NCBI GenBank assembly: GCA_046590195.1
Contig: JBKJTP010000141.1
Coordinates: forward strand, 1-23,952
Direction of reading: 5' to 3'
DNA: 23,952 bases
Origin: JBKJTP01 sp046590195
GTDB lineage: Bacteria > Bacteroidota > Ignavibacteria > Palsa-1295
Under the pieces are notes generated by a model that was given only the letters and a program-made list of their open reading frames with translations, was not told the DNA's origin and made no database searches. Of this stretch, positions 8,204 through 15,863 are shown one piece after another (positions within the stretch are counted from its first letter, which is position 1; every line of letters begins with the position of its first letter). The translations under genes and the position numbers were made by a program.

Positions 8204-9684
8204 CGATACCCGACCGCATCAAGAAGCAACTGATCAGGATCACGATGATCGGCGGCGCAGTGCGCCTGTTGATGCTGCTACTTCCGAAGTCGTTTCTCGT
8301 GACGTATCGCTTGCCCGATGACGCGATGTACTACTTCACCATCGCTCGCAATCTAGCGGGTGGCAAGGGCATCTCGTTCGATGGCGTTGATGCGACCAAC
8401 GGCTTCCATCCGCTTTGGCTTTTCGTCATCACGCCTGTCTATTGGTTGACGAGCGGGCTATGGGATTCAGTGTACGTTGTCCTCGTGCTGCAATCGCTTC
8501 TGGATTCCGCGCTCATCTTCGCGTGCGGGTATGCAGCGTACAAGGCGCTAGACCTTGATGAACCACAGCGCCACTTCGCTGCACTCGCTGCAGCGATGAT
8601 GTATGCATTTAATCCGATCAGCGTCATCCGCGGCATCAATGGGCTAGAGTCAACACTTGCAGCGCTGCTGCTTATCGTGTGGTTGGTGCATTACATCACA
8701 CACTGGAGATCGCTGCAGGATAGCTACTTGAAGCTTGCAGTATTAACTGCGTTAGTCTTTCTTGCTCGGACCGATCTGATATTCCTCTTATTGCCTGCTC
8801 TCATCGCATTAGCTACCAGAGATGCGAAGCGCGGTGTTTCTCTCGGCAGCTATGTTGTACCAGCCATTGTCTCCCTAGCTTTTGTAAGCCCGTGGCTACT
8901 ATGGTCGTTTACTTCGTTCGGCAGCATTGTGCAGACGAGCGGCGAGGCCGTCGCGATCTTTGCGCAGAAGAAGTTTGAGATCGAATTTGCGAATGGTGGT
9001 CAGGCAAGCTACATCATAGGCGAGCTGCTTCGCTCGTGGCTGAAGCCATTTTTCTATAGCGCGTACGCTGTCGGCGCAATAGCTTTGCTTCTCCTGCTCG
9101 CGAAGCGTACGAAGCGTGAGAGCCTCACGCCGTTCATTCCTCTGCTGCTCGGAGTCGCGGCGCTCTATGGGTACCACATTATCTCGCGTGGCTTCATCCG
9201 CGATTGGTACGTCATCCAATTCATCCCGCTGTTCGTGGTTCTTGCCGCTATCACGTTCGCGCACTTCACTCAGTCTCGCAGACTCTTTCTTTGGCTTACG
9301 CTCAGTCTCCTGTTCTGCGGATGGATCTGGGAGTTCACTCATCCTCGCATGGAATCTCAAGCGGTCTTGGCTGAGATAGGTCGTAGCCAGAAGTCGCACA
9401 ACAAAGCCGGTTTTAATTCGGGATACTATGGTTATCTGGGTGATGGAAGGGTGATCAACATTGACGGAGTTGTGAACCATGACATTCTCCACTATCTGCG
9501 AATTGGGGATGTGCGGCGATACATCGATTCGGTCGGTATAGACGAGATCAGGGATTTCCGAGGGACGCTTGGCGGCTATCGCAATCTCTTTGCGCCAACC
9601 CTCACCGAGGGGTTTACTCTTGTCGACAGCATCCAGGCTGGTAATGGCGAGATCCTTGAAACCTGGCAGCGCGATGCGAAATAA
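8200..9684 (+). CDS. GT-C fold membrane glycosyltransferase (ArnT/PMT-like)
   Basis: The product has 494 residues and about ten predicted membrane segments. A first loop carries an acidic motif (LPDDAMYYFTIA) and NGFHPLW. This layout is typical of GT-C enzymes that use polyprenyl-phosphate sugars, where an Asp in the first periplasmic loop is catalytic. A soluble C-terminal tail of about 110 residues (from about 385) probably lies in the periplasm. ATG 8200 overlaps the stop of the recombinase gene as ATGA, which implies translational coupling. The sugar and acceptor are unknown; glycosylation of lipid or protein at the periplasmic face is inferred. Confidence 0.8.
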   Translation: MTIPDRIKKQLIRITMIGGAVRLLMLLLPKSFLVTYRLPDDAMYYFTIARNLAGGKGISFDGVDATNGFHPLWLFVITPVYWLTSGLWDSVYVVLVLQSLLDSALIFACGYAAYKALDLDEPQRHFAALAAAMMYAFNPISVIRGINGLESTLAALLLIVWLVHYITHWRSLQDSYLKLAVLTALVFLARTDLIFLLLPALIALATRDAKRGVSLGSYVVPAIVSLAFVSPWLLWSFTSFGSIVQTSGEAVAIFAQKKFEIEFANGGQASYIIGELLRSWLKPFFYSAYAVGAIALLLLLAKRTKRESLTPFIPLLLGVAALYGYHIISRGFIRDWYVIQFIPLFVVLAAITFAHFTQSRRLFLWLTLSLLFCGWIWEFTHPRMESQAVLAEIGRSQKSHNKAGFNSGYYGYLGDGRVINIDGVVNHDILHYLRIGDVRRYIDSVGIDEIRDFRGTLGGYRNLFAPTLTEGFTLVDSIQAGNGEILETWQRDAK

Positions 9685-9803
9685 GCCTCTAGTGGCGCAG
9701 AAGTGCCCTTTGTCGTGTGAACTTGCCTTATCGATTAGCTGTAATACTACATTCTGAGAACTGTGTCTCATCGATCTCGGCTTTGTTCAGGTGTCTCTCA
9801 ACT

Positions 9804-10835
9804 ATGGTCAAGAAGTTTCTCTCTTTCCTTTTCCTCGTTCTGATCGCTTCGCCGGCCTGGCTGATCGTTACGCCCGCTTGGGCACAAAGCGATGAGACGA
9901 GCGGCCGCGCCTCGATCTACGAATTCCTGAACATCACAGTCAACCCGCGCGCTGCCGCAATGGGCAATGCTTTCGTGGCGATGAAGAACGACCAGAATAC
10001 CCTCTTCAGCAATCCGGCTGCGCTCGCCACGCTTGAGACCGATTCACTCGGCCGTTCCTATAAAGTCTCCGCTGGGTTTCTCAAGCACGTTCTCGACATC
10101 AATGAAGGATTCGTATCCTTCGGCGCACCTACTGATACGATCCTCGGAATAGAAGGCGGAATGGCTGTCGGCATCCAGTATATCAGCTACGGCTCATTCG
10201 ATGGCCGCGACATTAATGCAGCACCGACTGGTGAATTCGGTGCTCAAGAGCTTTCGGTCAATTTCGGTTATGGGGGCAATTTCCGTGGCGTCCACTTCGG
10301 CCTCGGCGCGAAGCTCATCTCCTCAAGCCTCGTAAGCGGCAGCACGGTAGAAGACTATAGTTCTCTCGGTGGTGCACTCGACGCAGGAGTGTTCTATGAG
10401 TACGAGCCGCTGCTCATGACGTTCGGCGTCTCAGCGCTGAATATTGGCACACAGTTCTCAACTTATGCAGGTGTCGATGAGCCGCTTCCATTCAACCTCC
10501 AACTTGGTATCTCGAAGAAGCTCGAGCGCTTGCCGCTCACGCTGCATGTGGCATTCCGGAGACTCTCACGTGACCGTGAAGGGCGCAATCTTTTCTACGC
10601 ACTGAATGACTTTGCCGTTGGTGGCGAGTTCGTGCTCGGTCGCGTTGTACGCCTGCGATTTGGCTACGAGAATCAGAAGCGACGCGATCTGAAGGTGCCA
10701 AAGGGCAATGGGCTTGCCGGCTTCTCTATCGGCACCGGTATCAATGTCAAGCAGTACCAGTTCGACTTCGCCTACAACATGCAGGGCCATGCCTTCCAGG
10801 ATCTCATCCGCTTCGGTGCGTCGATGGCCTGGTAG
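9804..10835 (+). CDS. PorV/PorQ-family outer-membrane barrel protein
   Basis: Starting at ATG 9804 gives 343 residues with a clear signal peptide: MVKKF, a hydrophobic core, and cleavage after AWAQ. The mature part opens with a family-typical run: EFLNITVNPRAAAMGNAF, then NDQNTLFSNPAALA. Beta-strand-rich sequence with alternating aromatic residues follows, ending FGASMAW, a C-terminal pattern suited to an outer-membrane barrel. An in-frame GTG at 9717 would add 29 residues ahead of the signal peptide and is less likely. PorV and PorQ act in type IX secretion in Bacteroidota, but many paralogues exist and a direct role here is not shown. It stands alone between the upstream operon and a strong terminator. 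Confidence 0.85.
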   Translation: MVKKFLSFLFLVLIASPAWLIVTPAWAQSDETSGRASIYEFLNITVNPRAAAMGNAFVAMKNDQNTLFSNPAALATLETDSLGRSYKVSAGFLKHVLDINEGFVSFGAPTDTILGIEGGMAVGIQYISYGSFDGRDINAAPTGEFGAQELSVNFGYGGNFRGVHFGLGAKLISSSLVSGSTVEDYSSLGGALDAGVFYEYEPLLMTFGVSALNIGTQFSTYAGVDEPLPFNLQLGISKKLERLPLTLHVAFRRLSRDREGRNLFYALNDFAVGGEFVLGRVVRLRFGYENQKRRDLKVPKGNGLAGFSIGTGINVKQYQFDFAYNMQGHAFQDLIRFGASMAW

Positions 10836-10859
10836 TCTGTTTTGGCCGCTAATGAATGT

Positions 10860-10888
10860 AAAAAGCCTCGCATAGCGAGGCTTTTTTT
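10860..10888 (+). terminator. Rho-independent terminator of the PorV/PorQ-family gene
   Basis: The stem GCCTCGC / GCGAGGC has a 3-nt loop, five A residues before it and seven T residues after it. It lies 24 nt after the stop codon on the plus strand. Confidence 0.92.
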
Positions 10889-10924
10889 GTCAATTACCTA
10901 TTCCGCATGGAGCACCTAAAACGA

Positions 10925-10951
10925 AAATAGCCCAGCAAAGCTGGGCTATTT
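10925..10951 (-). terminator. Terminator of the tRNA-fMet transcript
   Basis: A perfect 12-bp inverted repeat (AAATAGCCCAGC, 3-nt loop, mirrored arm) lies 7 nt past the 3' end of the tRNA on the minus strand and is followed by T-rich sequence. It may also back up the terminator of the convergent plus-strand gene. Confidence 0.8.
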
Positions 10952-10957
10952 CCTAAG

Positions 10958-11030
10958 TAGCGGGGGTAGGACTTGAACCTACGGCCTTCGGGTTATGAGC
11001 CCGACGAGCTACCAACTGCTCCACCCCGCG
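10958..11030 (-). tRNA. Initiator tRNA-fMet (anticodon CAT)
   Basis: This is a 73-nt cloverleaf on the minus strand with acceptor stem GCGGGG/CCCCGC, D stem GAGC/GCTC, anticodon loop CTCATAA, and T arm GTAGG/CCTAC with loop TTCAAGT. Initiator hallmarks are present: no Watson-Crick pair at position 1:72 (C1 opposite U72), A11:U24 in the D stem, and three consecutive G:C pairs next to the anticodon loop. The 3' CCA is not encoded, so a CCA-adding enzyme must supply it. Confidence 0.95.
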
Positions 11031-11082
11031 ATCATTGAGCCGGTACAACCTGCTTATGCGGAGTATCGGTTCCGACTCATTC

Positions 11083-11108
11083 AGCAGGTGAGGCCGAATT
11101 CACCTGCT
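11083..11108 (-). terminator. Hairpin at the end of the thioredoxin-like lipoprotein gene
   Basis: AGCAGGTGA and TCACCTGCT (9 bp, 8-nt loop) form a perfect stem that starts at the last base of the stop codon of the gene ending at 11108. There is no T run on the minus strand, so it may protect the 3' end or stop transcription only partly before the tRNA. Confidence 0.45.
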
Positions 11109-11725
11109 CACTTGATCGGCTCGTATTCCAGCGTTTTCTTGATCGCGGACTCGAAGTCCTTGCGAGTTTTCTGGCCTTCGAGCGTCTGATGAACCTTGCC
11201 GTTGCGAGCTACTATAAAGAGCGTCGGCATCGTGTTGATACCGCCGTACGCATAGTTGAGCTCGTTATTACCTAGAACCTGCTGGAAGTCGACCCCGAGA
11301 CTATCGCACGTTCGCTGGGACTTCCACACTGCTGAGCTATCTTTCCCTTTGCCCGTCAGCACTCCAAGATAGAACACATCGCTATCCTGCATCGCAAGTC
11401 TCGCTTGCTGCAATTGCTTCACGGTGTTGACCGACCATGGCTGCGAGTCATTCCAAAAATAGATCGCCATCACTCGGCCGTAATTCTCTCTGAGCTGGCG
11501 AACCGCGCCGGTGCTATCCCACCATGTGAAGCTCGTTGCGAGATTGATCGTCCCAATGCGATCGAACTCCCCAAGCAGTGATACGCTGCGCGCGAACGAG
11601 CGGCTAGTATCGAGCGGGCCATTGATGATGCGCGTGGGTGTGGTATCCTGCGAGCTAAAAAAGCTGCAGCCTGCCACGAAAAGTGTTAGCGCAACAAGGA
11701 GTGAAGAACGGCGAAATGAGAGCAC
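11108..11725 (-). CDS. Thioredoxin-fold lipoprotein lacking the CxxC motif
   Basis: I place the start at GTG 11725 because it gives a compact lipoprotein signal (MLSFRRSSLL..., lipobox V-A-G-C, Cys20) and 205 residues. Frames starting further up overlap the preceding gene and look non-coding. Residues about 70-195 resemble a TlpA/thioredoxin-like fold: a strand AIYFW, then SQPWS where the redox WCxxC normally sits, and the cis-proline motif GGINTMPTLFIV (Pro167) with NGKV. No CxxC is present, so it is unlikely to be a disulfide reductase. It is probably an envelope-anchored binding or structural protein. It follows the anti-sigma-like gene by 34 nt and is probably co-transcribed with it. Confidence 0.75.
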   Translation of the reverse strand: MLSFRRSSLLVALTLFVAGCSFFSSQDTTPTRIINGPLDTSRSFARSVSLLGEFDRIGTINLATSFTWWDSTGAVRQLRENYGRVMAIYFWNDSQPWSVNTVKQLQQARLAMQDSDVFYLGVLTGKGKDSSAVWKSQRTCDSLGVDFQQVLGNNELNYAYGGINTMPTLFIVARNGKVHQTLEGQKTRKDFESAIKKTLEYEPIK

Positions 11726-11759
11726 AGAAATGCGGATAAGAACAACAACGTCAGAAACC

Positions 11760-11996
11760 TCAAAGGGCTGTCTGCTGCGCGATGAACTTACGTATCGACT
11801 CACGCACAGTAACAGGTGTTTCCACGAAAGGGAAACGCAGACGGAGGACGTTTCGTGTTGCGCGATCGAGAGAATGATCCAGATCGCATGCCGCGCATAT
11901 GCTGAGGTGCTGCGCGAGATCGCTCTGCTCAGCTTCGGGGAGGCTCTCACCATCGAGCAGTGTGGCCGCTCGTTCCTGGTAGTCAACGCAATTCAT
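11760..11996 (-). CDS. Small zinc-finger (ZAS/zf-HC2) anti-sigma-like protein
   Basis: The product has 78 residues and starts MNCVDYQERAATLLDGE, the usual opening of anti-sigma zinc-finger domains. His30-x3-Cys34-x2-Cys37 with Cys3 forms the probable zinc site. No membrane segment follows, so it would be a soluble mini anti-sigma factor of the RsrA/ChrR-like kind. ZAS proteins bind ECF sigma factors and can release them on oxidation. No ECF sigma gene lies beside it: the upstream neighbour is rsgA behind a repeat element. The downstream lipoprotein gene probably shares its transcript. Its partner sigma factor, if any, must be elsewhere. Confidence 0.75.
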   Translation of the reverse strand: MNCVDYQERAATLLDGESLPEAEQSDLAQHLSICAACDLDHSLDRATRNVLRLRFPFVETPVTVRESIRKFIAQQTAL

Positions 11997-12130
11997 TGTC
12001 GTCCAATGTGCGGATGAAAAAGACTATAAATAAGCTCAAGAAGTACTAAAGCAATGACTCGCACCCGCTAAGAGTTCGCATACACGCCGCAATTAATCAT
12101 GTTGCAACGCACACTTAATAGAGGCGAGAG

Positions 12131-12265
12131 GCTAGCGTTCAGCGTATAGCGTCGAGGGGGTTAGGAGTCATAAGCAAGTCATTTCGAACGTAGTGAGAAA
12201 TCTGTTGGGGTATTACGCCAATTTCGGGACAGACTCGCTATACGCTGAACGCTATACGCTGAACG
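12131..12265. repeat. Inverted-repeat element enclosing an ATTTCGAACGTAGTGAGAAAT motif region
   Basis: TAGCGTTCAGCGTATAGCG (12133-12151) has a perfect 19-nt inverted copy at 12236-12254. On the right side the unit CGCTATACGCTGAACG is repeated with a 14-nt period (12236-12251 and 12250-12265). The interior contains GTCATTTCGAACGTAGTG and GAGAAATCTGTTGGGG (about 12179-12210), which resembles a dispersed intergenic repeat I recall from several bacterial phyla. No gene fits inside. It separates rsgA from the downstream anti-sigma-like gene. The rest of 11997-12278 shows nothing further. Confidence 0.65.
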
Positions 12266-12278
12266 CCAGACGCTTCCC

Positions 12279-13427
12279 CTACTCGCGATTGATCTGCTTC
12301 TTCTCTTCCTTCTTCGCTTCGTCGTAAAGCTTCGTGTAGCTGTTGTAGCGTTCGACGTGGATCTTATCCTCCTCTACCGCCTCAAGCACAGCGCAGCTAG
12401 GCTCATGCAAATGCGTGCAGTTCGTGATCTTGCAGTGCTCCTGATAAGGCAAGAACTCGACGAACGAAAATTTCAGATTCTCCGAATCGAGCTCGAAGTT
12501 TGCGAACTCACGGACGCCAGGTGTATCAACGACGAACGTACTCTCTTCGCCAGTTACTTGGCGCAATACGCTTGAAGTCGTTGTGTGTGCACCGCGGTTG
12601 AACTTGCGCTGCAGGTCGCCGATCTTCTCCTTATCAGTACCGAGCAGCGCATTCACTAGCGACGATTTGCCAACGCCCGAATGACCTGCAAACACACTGA
12701 CCTTTCCGCGTATGGCATCGCGCAGTTCTTCGATACCTTTCTGCTTCGCTGCGCTGACTCCAACGGAGCCATAGCCAAGCGAGCGATAGAGATTGATGAA
12801 CTCGTTGATCACCTCCTGCTCTTGCGGTGCGCTTGCGATATCGATCTTGTTGATCGCGATCAGGATGTCGAGTCCACCCTGAATGCCGGCAACAACAAAA
12901 CGATCGATGATACCCGGACTAAGCGGCGGATCGTAAATACTCGCGACCACCACCAACATATCCACGTTCGCGACGACCACTTGCTCGAAGTTGTCTTTGC
13001 GGCCCGCTGCCTTACGCGAGAGCTTCGTCTTGCGCCGCTCGACGTAGTGGACCACGTCATCTCCTTCCGCCTGAGTCTCGAGCGCGACGAGATCGCCAAC
13101 TGCAACCAAGGTCGAGTTCAGATTCGAAGTCTGTGTGCCGCGGAAGGTACGCGCTTTCTGAACCGAGCCATCGACAGCCTGACAGATAAAGTACGCACCT
13201 TCCGAGCGAATGACACGAAGGAACGTCAGCCCGCTCTTATCGATCTCCTGCTCGACGCCTGTCGCAAACTTCGCGCGGCTCCGATGCTTGAGTGTTTTGC
13301 GGCGCGCGCGTGAGCGATCCTCATGTCCGCGGCGAATTCTCTCAACCGAGGATTCTTCGCTACTTTCGTGCTGCTCCGGTTGTTCTTCCTCTCGCGGTAG
13401 TGGCTTTTTATCCTCGTTGTCGGACAA
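12279..13427 (-). CDS. rsgA: Ribosome small-subunit-dependent GTPase A
   Basis: This circularly permuted GTPase matures and checks the 30S subunit. From TTG 13427 the protein has 382 residues. It has a charged, low-complexity N-terminal tail of about 45 residues, an OB domain (about 55-135), G4 motif NKID (193-196), P-loop GHSGVGKSS (248-256) and G3 DTPG (301-304). The zinc site Cys332-x4-Cys337-x-His339-x5-Cys345 has the canonical YjeQ spacing. An ATG at 13517 in the same frame would add 30 residues but would overlap the divergent glycosyltransferase gene; I prefer the shorter form. The function is secure, the start is not. Confidence 0.93.
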   Translation of the reverse strand: MSDNEDKKPLPREEEQPEQHESSEESSVERIRRGHEDRSRARRKTLKHRSRAKFATGVEQEIDKSGLTFLRVIRSEGAYFICQAVDGSVQKARTFRGTQTSNLNSTLVAVGDLVALETQAEGDDVVHYVERRKTKLSRKAAGRKDNFEQVVVANVDMLVVVASIYDPPLSPGIIDRFVVAGIQGGLDILIAINKIDIASAPQEQEVINEFINLYRSLGYGSVGVSAAKQKGIEELRDAIRGKVSVFAGHSGVGKSSLVNALLGTDKEKIGDLQRKFNRGAHTTTSSVLRQVTGEESTFVVDTPGVREFANFELDSENLKFSFVEFLPYQEHCKITNCTHLHEPSCAVLEAVEEDKIHVERYNSYTKLYDEAKKEEKKQINRE

Positions 13428-13452
13428 GTCTCTCGGGGTGTCGTGTATCGTT

Positions 13453-15096
13453 GTGCTTCTTGACCAGTACGGATCGCTTATCAAAACATTGGACCACACG
13501 GTAGATAGTTCGCGCAAATCCTGGCTGTACCTCTCGCTTGCGGTGGGCTTTCTGATCTATCTGCCCCAGATCTTCTGGTCGTTCGGACACGATCAGAACG
13601 TCTTCGCTGCGATCGGCTCCTACATCCTCAAAGGTTTTCGCCCGTATTCCGAGCTTTGGGATGTTAAGCCACCAAACATCTTCTATGCGTACGGCATTGC
13701 CCAGTTGATCTTCGGAAGATCGGAGATCAGCATTCGCATCGTCGATCTCATTTCGACTCTCATCTCTGCCGCGCTCGTCTTCCGACTGATCGAGAACACG
13801 CTCACCGGAATAAAGAACACAAGCTGGATACGCTGGGCATCCGCAGCAGGCGCAGTGCTGTGGTGTGCAACAAATCTCTCGCTTGGCCTTGCCGACACCG
13901 CGCAGACCGAATCCTTCTCCCAGCCGTTCCTGCTTGGTGCCTTCGTGCTCTGGAGCAAACCCAAGCGCGGACACCGCACGCTCTTCTTCGTCGGCATCCT
14001 GCTCAGCATCGCTACGCTTTTCAAGCTGACGAATCTCATCTTCCTGCCAGCACTGCTACTGTTCGAGCTCCTCTTCCGCAATGAAGGAAGCACGAAGCGA
14101 GTGCAGCATTTCTTCAGATGTATAGCGCTCGTGCTCTTCGGATTCGTACTAGGTTCAGCGATACAGCTCATCGTGCTACTAGCGCAAGGCAGCATGTCGG
14201 ATTTTTTTCGCATGATGAGCAATGTGATCCGCTATCACACGGAGCCGGGTTCGATCAATGTGCTCGATGTACTGCGCGCGATCTGGCTGTATGTCGATCT
14301 CTTCGGTATCATTGCGCTGCTGGGTTGCGCATACTATTACTTCGGTCGCTTCGAGAAGATCGGATTGTTCAAGCGCGTGTTGCCGCTCCTGATCCTGCTC
14401 CTCTGCGGCGCGATCGTGGTGCTATCGCAGGGCAAAGGCTGGGGGTATCATTTTGTCGTGCTATTGCCGGCGCTCATTCCGATCGTAGCGATCGGCGTTG
14501 GCTTCGCACTTTCAACCGCTAGCCAGTTACCAAGCCGGACACTCGGCTATGCAACGCTCATCGCTCTGATCATGGCGCCGATGCTGCTAGGCCCGAGCGG
14601 ACGCCGCCGCATGCGCTACGCAGCAAGTAGTTGGCAGTCGATCACCGAACACAACGCCTATCTCGCAACGCTCGGCACGCCGCACGGCATTTACGAACCA
14701 AGCTGCACCGAGATGCTCGCAGAGCGTTTGAAGGAAGAGAGCTTCGATCGCGATCGCGTCTTTATTCTCGGCCACGAACCCGGCGCATACTGGAAGAGCA
14801 ATCGCTTGCCCGCAAGCCGATTCATCTACACACTTCTTCTCTCAAGCCCTGTTGTCCGCGATACGGATATCGTGACATTGCAGGAAGAGGTATTGCGCCG
14901 CAAGCCAAGCGTGATCGTCGTGCAGATGTATGACACCATCAACTTCTCCGGCCGATCGCTCACGAGTCAGGATCTGCTTTCAAGCAACCAGTTCATACCG
15001 CTGCGTCGAGAGATCGAGACGCACTACGACCTACGCGATACCCTCTGCCAGAAATTCCTGTTGTATAAGCGAAAGGCGAAGAGCCCGGAGACCTGA
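13453..15096 (+). CDS. GT-C fold (GT39/ArnT-like) membrane glycosyltransferase
   Basis: With GTG 13453 as start the product has 547 residues. A first membrane segment (LYLSLAVGFLIYLPQIF) is followed by a loop with GFRPYSELWDVKPPNIF, the typical first-loop motif of GT39/ArnT-like enzymes. About ten membrane segments come next, then a soluble C-terminal domain of about 150 residues. TTG 13489 is an alternative start. The frame is open back to ATG 13210, but that part runs antisense to the rsgA tail and reads as Ser/Arg-rich noise. The donor is probably a polyprenyl-phosphate sugar; the acceptor is unknown. Together with the gene at 8200 it suggests active envelope glycosylation. Confidence 0.8.
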   Translation: MLLDQYGSLIKTLDHTVDSSRKSWLYLSLAVGFLIYLPQIFWSFGHDQNVFAAIGSYILKGFRPYSELWDVKPPNIFYAYGIAQLIFGRSEISIRIVDLISTLISAALVFRLIENTLTGIKNTSWIRWASAAGAVLWCATNLSLGLADTAQTESFSQPFLLGAFVLWSKPKRGHRTLFFVGILLSIATLFKLTNLIFLPALLLFELLFRNEGSTKRVQHFFRCIALVLFGFVLGSAIQLIVLLAQGSMSDFFRMMSNVIRYHTEPGSINVLDVLRAIWLYVDLFGIIALLGCAYYYFGRFEKIGLFKRVLPLLILLLCGAIVVLSQGKGWGYHFVVLLPALIPIVAIGVGFALSTASQLPSRTLGYATLIALIMAPMLLGPSGRRRMRYAASSWQSITEHNAYLATLGTPHGIYEPSCTEMLAERLKEESFDRDRVFILGHEPGAYWKSNRLPASRFIYTLLLSSPVVRDTDIVTLQEEVLRRKPSVIVVQMYDTINFSGRSLTSQDLLSSNQFIPLRREIETHYDLRDTLCQKFLLYKRKAKSPET

Positions 15097-15146
15097 TGCA
15101 TCAGGGGTGTTCCTGCGCGAGCGGTCGGCGTCGCTCAGGATGACAC
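15092..15146. repeat. Dispersed-repeat-like hairpin overlapping the glycosyltransferase stop
   Basis: A perfect 14-nt palindrome CCTGATGCATCAGG (15092-15105) contains the stop codon of the preceding gene. A second hairpin follows: CCTG-x-GCGA (15112-15120) pairs with TCGC-x-CAGG (15131-15139). On the minus strand the segment reads GTGTCATCCTGAGCGACGCC, which resembles a widespread intergenic repeat family I recall as starting TCATCCTGAGCG. It may also help end transcription. Confidence 0.5.
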
Positions 15147-15213
15147 TGATTAGCTTACAGAAACCCCGGATTTAGTTGAGTTCGCTAGCTGTTTATTGCC
15201 GCGATAACGATTT

Positions 15214-15232
15214 CGAGCTATTCGAAAGCTCG
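15214..15232 (+). promoter_or_regulatory. Dyad upstream of the bacilliredoxin gene
   Basis: CGAGCT / AGCTCG with a 7-nt spacer ends 37 nt before the ATG at 15270. Its left half shares TCGAGCTAT and a following TCGA with a dyad ahead of rpoN (15971-15988). A common operator is possible but chance is not excluded. Confidence 0.3.
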
Positions 15233-15269
15233 ATCAGGAATTGTAACGAATACTAGGACAAGAAACGAT

Positions 15270-15698
15270 ATGTACGATCCGATGCTGGTTCAGCCGATGC
15301 GCGAAGAGGTCACGGCGCTCGGTTATCAGGAATTGAAGACACCTGAGGAAGTCGATGCCGCGCTCAAAGCGCAGGGCACCGCTTTCGTCTTCATCAATTC
15401 TGTGTGCGGTTGCTCCGCTGGGGGCGCACGTCCTGCACTGGCGCTCGCGTCAAAGCATGATACGCAGCCAGACCGTCTGACGACCGCATTCGCTGGCAAT
15501 GACGCCGCCGCCACCAAGCAGGCACGCAGCTACTTCACCGGCATTGCACCATCATCGCCGTCGATGGCGCTCATCAAGAATGGAGAGCTCGTCTGGATGC
15601 TTGAGCGCTGGCAGATCGAAGGACGGCACCCGATCGAGATCGCAAACTCGATGAAGGAAGCATTCGATAAGCACTGCGCAGTCAAGGCAGAAGCTTGA
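15270..15698 (+). CDS. BrxA/BrxB-family bacilliredoxin
   Basis: The product has 142 residues and matches the family from end to end, starting MYDPMLVQPMREEVTALGY. The active-site CGC is Cys46-Gly-Cys48 in NSVCGCSAGGARP. In Firmicutes these proteins remove bacillithiol from S-bacillithiolated proteins. In Bacteroidota-like bacteria the low-molecular-weight thiol partner may be bacillithiol or another compound. The gene has its own terminator (15718-15740) and a dyad upstream, so it appears monocistronic. The family call is confident; the exact thiol substrate is inferred. Confidence 0.9.
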   Translation: MYDPMLVQPMREEVTALGYQELKTPEEVDAALKAQGTAFVFINSVCGCSAGGARPALALASKHDTQPDRLTTAFAGNDAAATKQARSYFTGIAPSSPSMALIKNGELVWMLERWQIEGRHPIEIANSMKEAFDKHCAVKAEA

Positions 15699-15717
15699 GA
15701 TAAGGACTCGTTTTCGC

Positions 15718-15740
15718 AAGGGCGCCACATGGCGCCTTTT
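15718..15740 (+). terminator. Rho-independent terminator of the bacilliredoxin gene
   Basis: GGCGCC / GGCGCC with a 4-nt loop (15721-15736) is extended by AAG/TTT pairing and followed by TTTT. It begins 20 nt after the stop codon. Confidence 0.75.
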
Positions 15741-15863
15741 GCATTTCTGTGGATTGCGAAGCACTATGCTGAGAGAGTAGTACAATTTGCAAGCTCAGCT
15801 ATTAAATTCTAGTAATTTGAGCGATAGGGGCCACTTTTTCTCTTGGCACATAGTTGGATATCT

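Noticed and set aside
8899..9771. Minus-strand frame of 290 codons inside the first glycosyltransferase
   Set aside because: It is antisense to membrane segments and a charged shadow with no family match.
12681..13313. Plus-strand frame of 210 codons inside rsgA
   Set aside because: It is antisense to the GTPase motifs and its composition is that of a shadow frame.
15844..15858. Possible sigma-54 -24/-12 promoter (TGGCAC then TTGG) upstream of rpoN
   Set aside because: The spacing between the GG and the -12 element is one base short and the -12 GC is GG.
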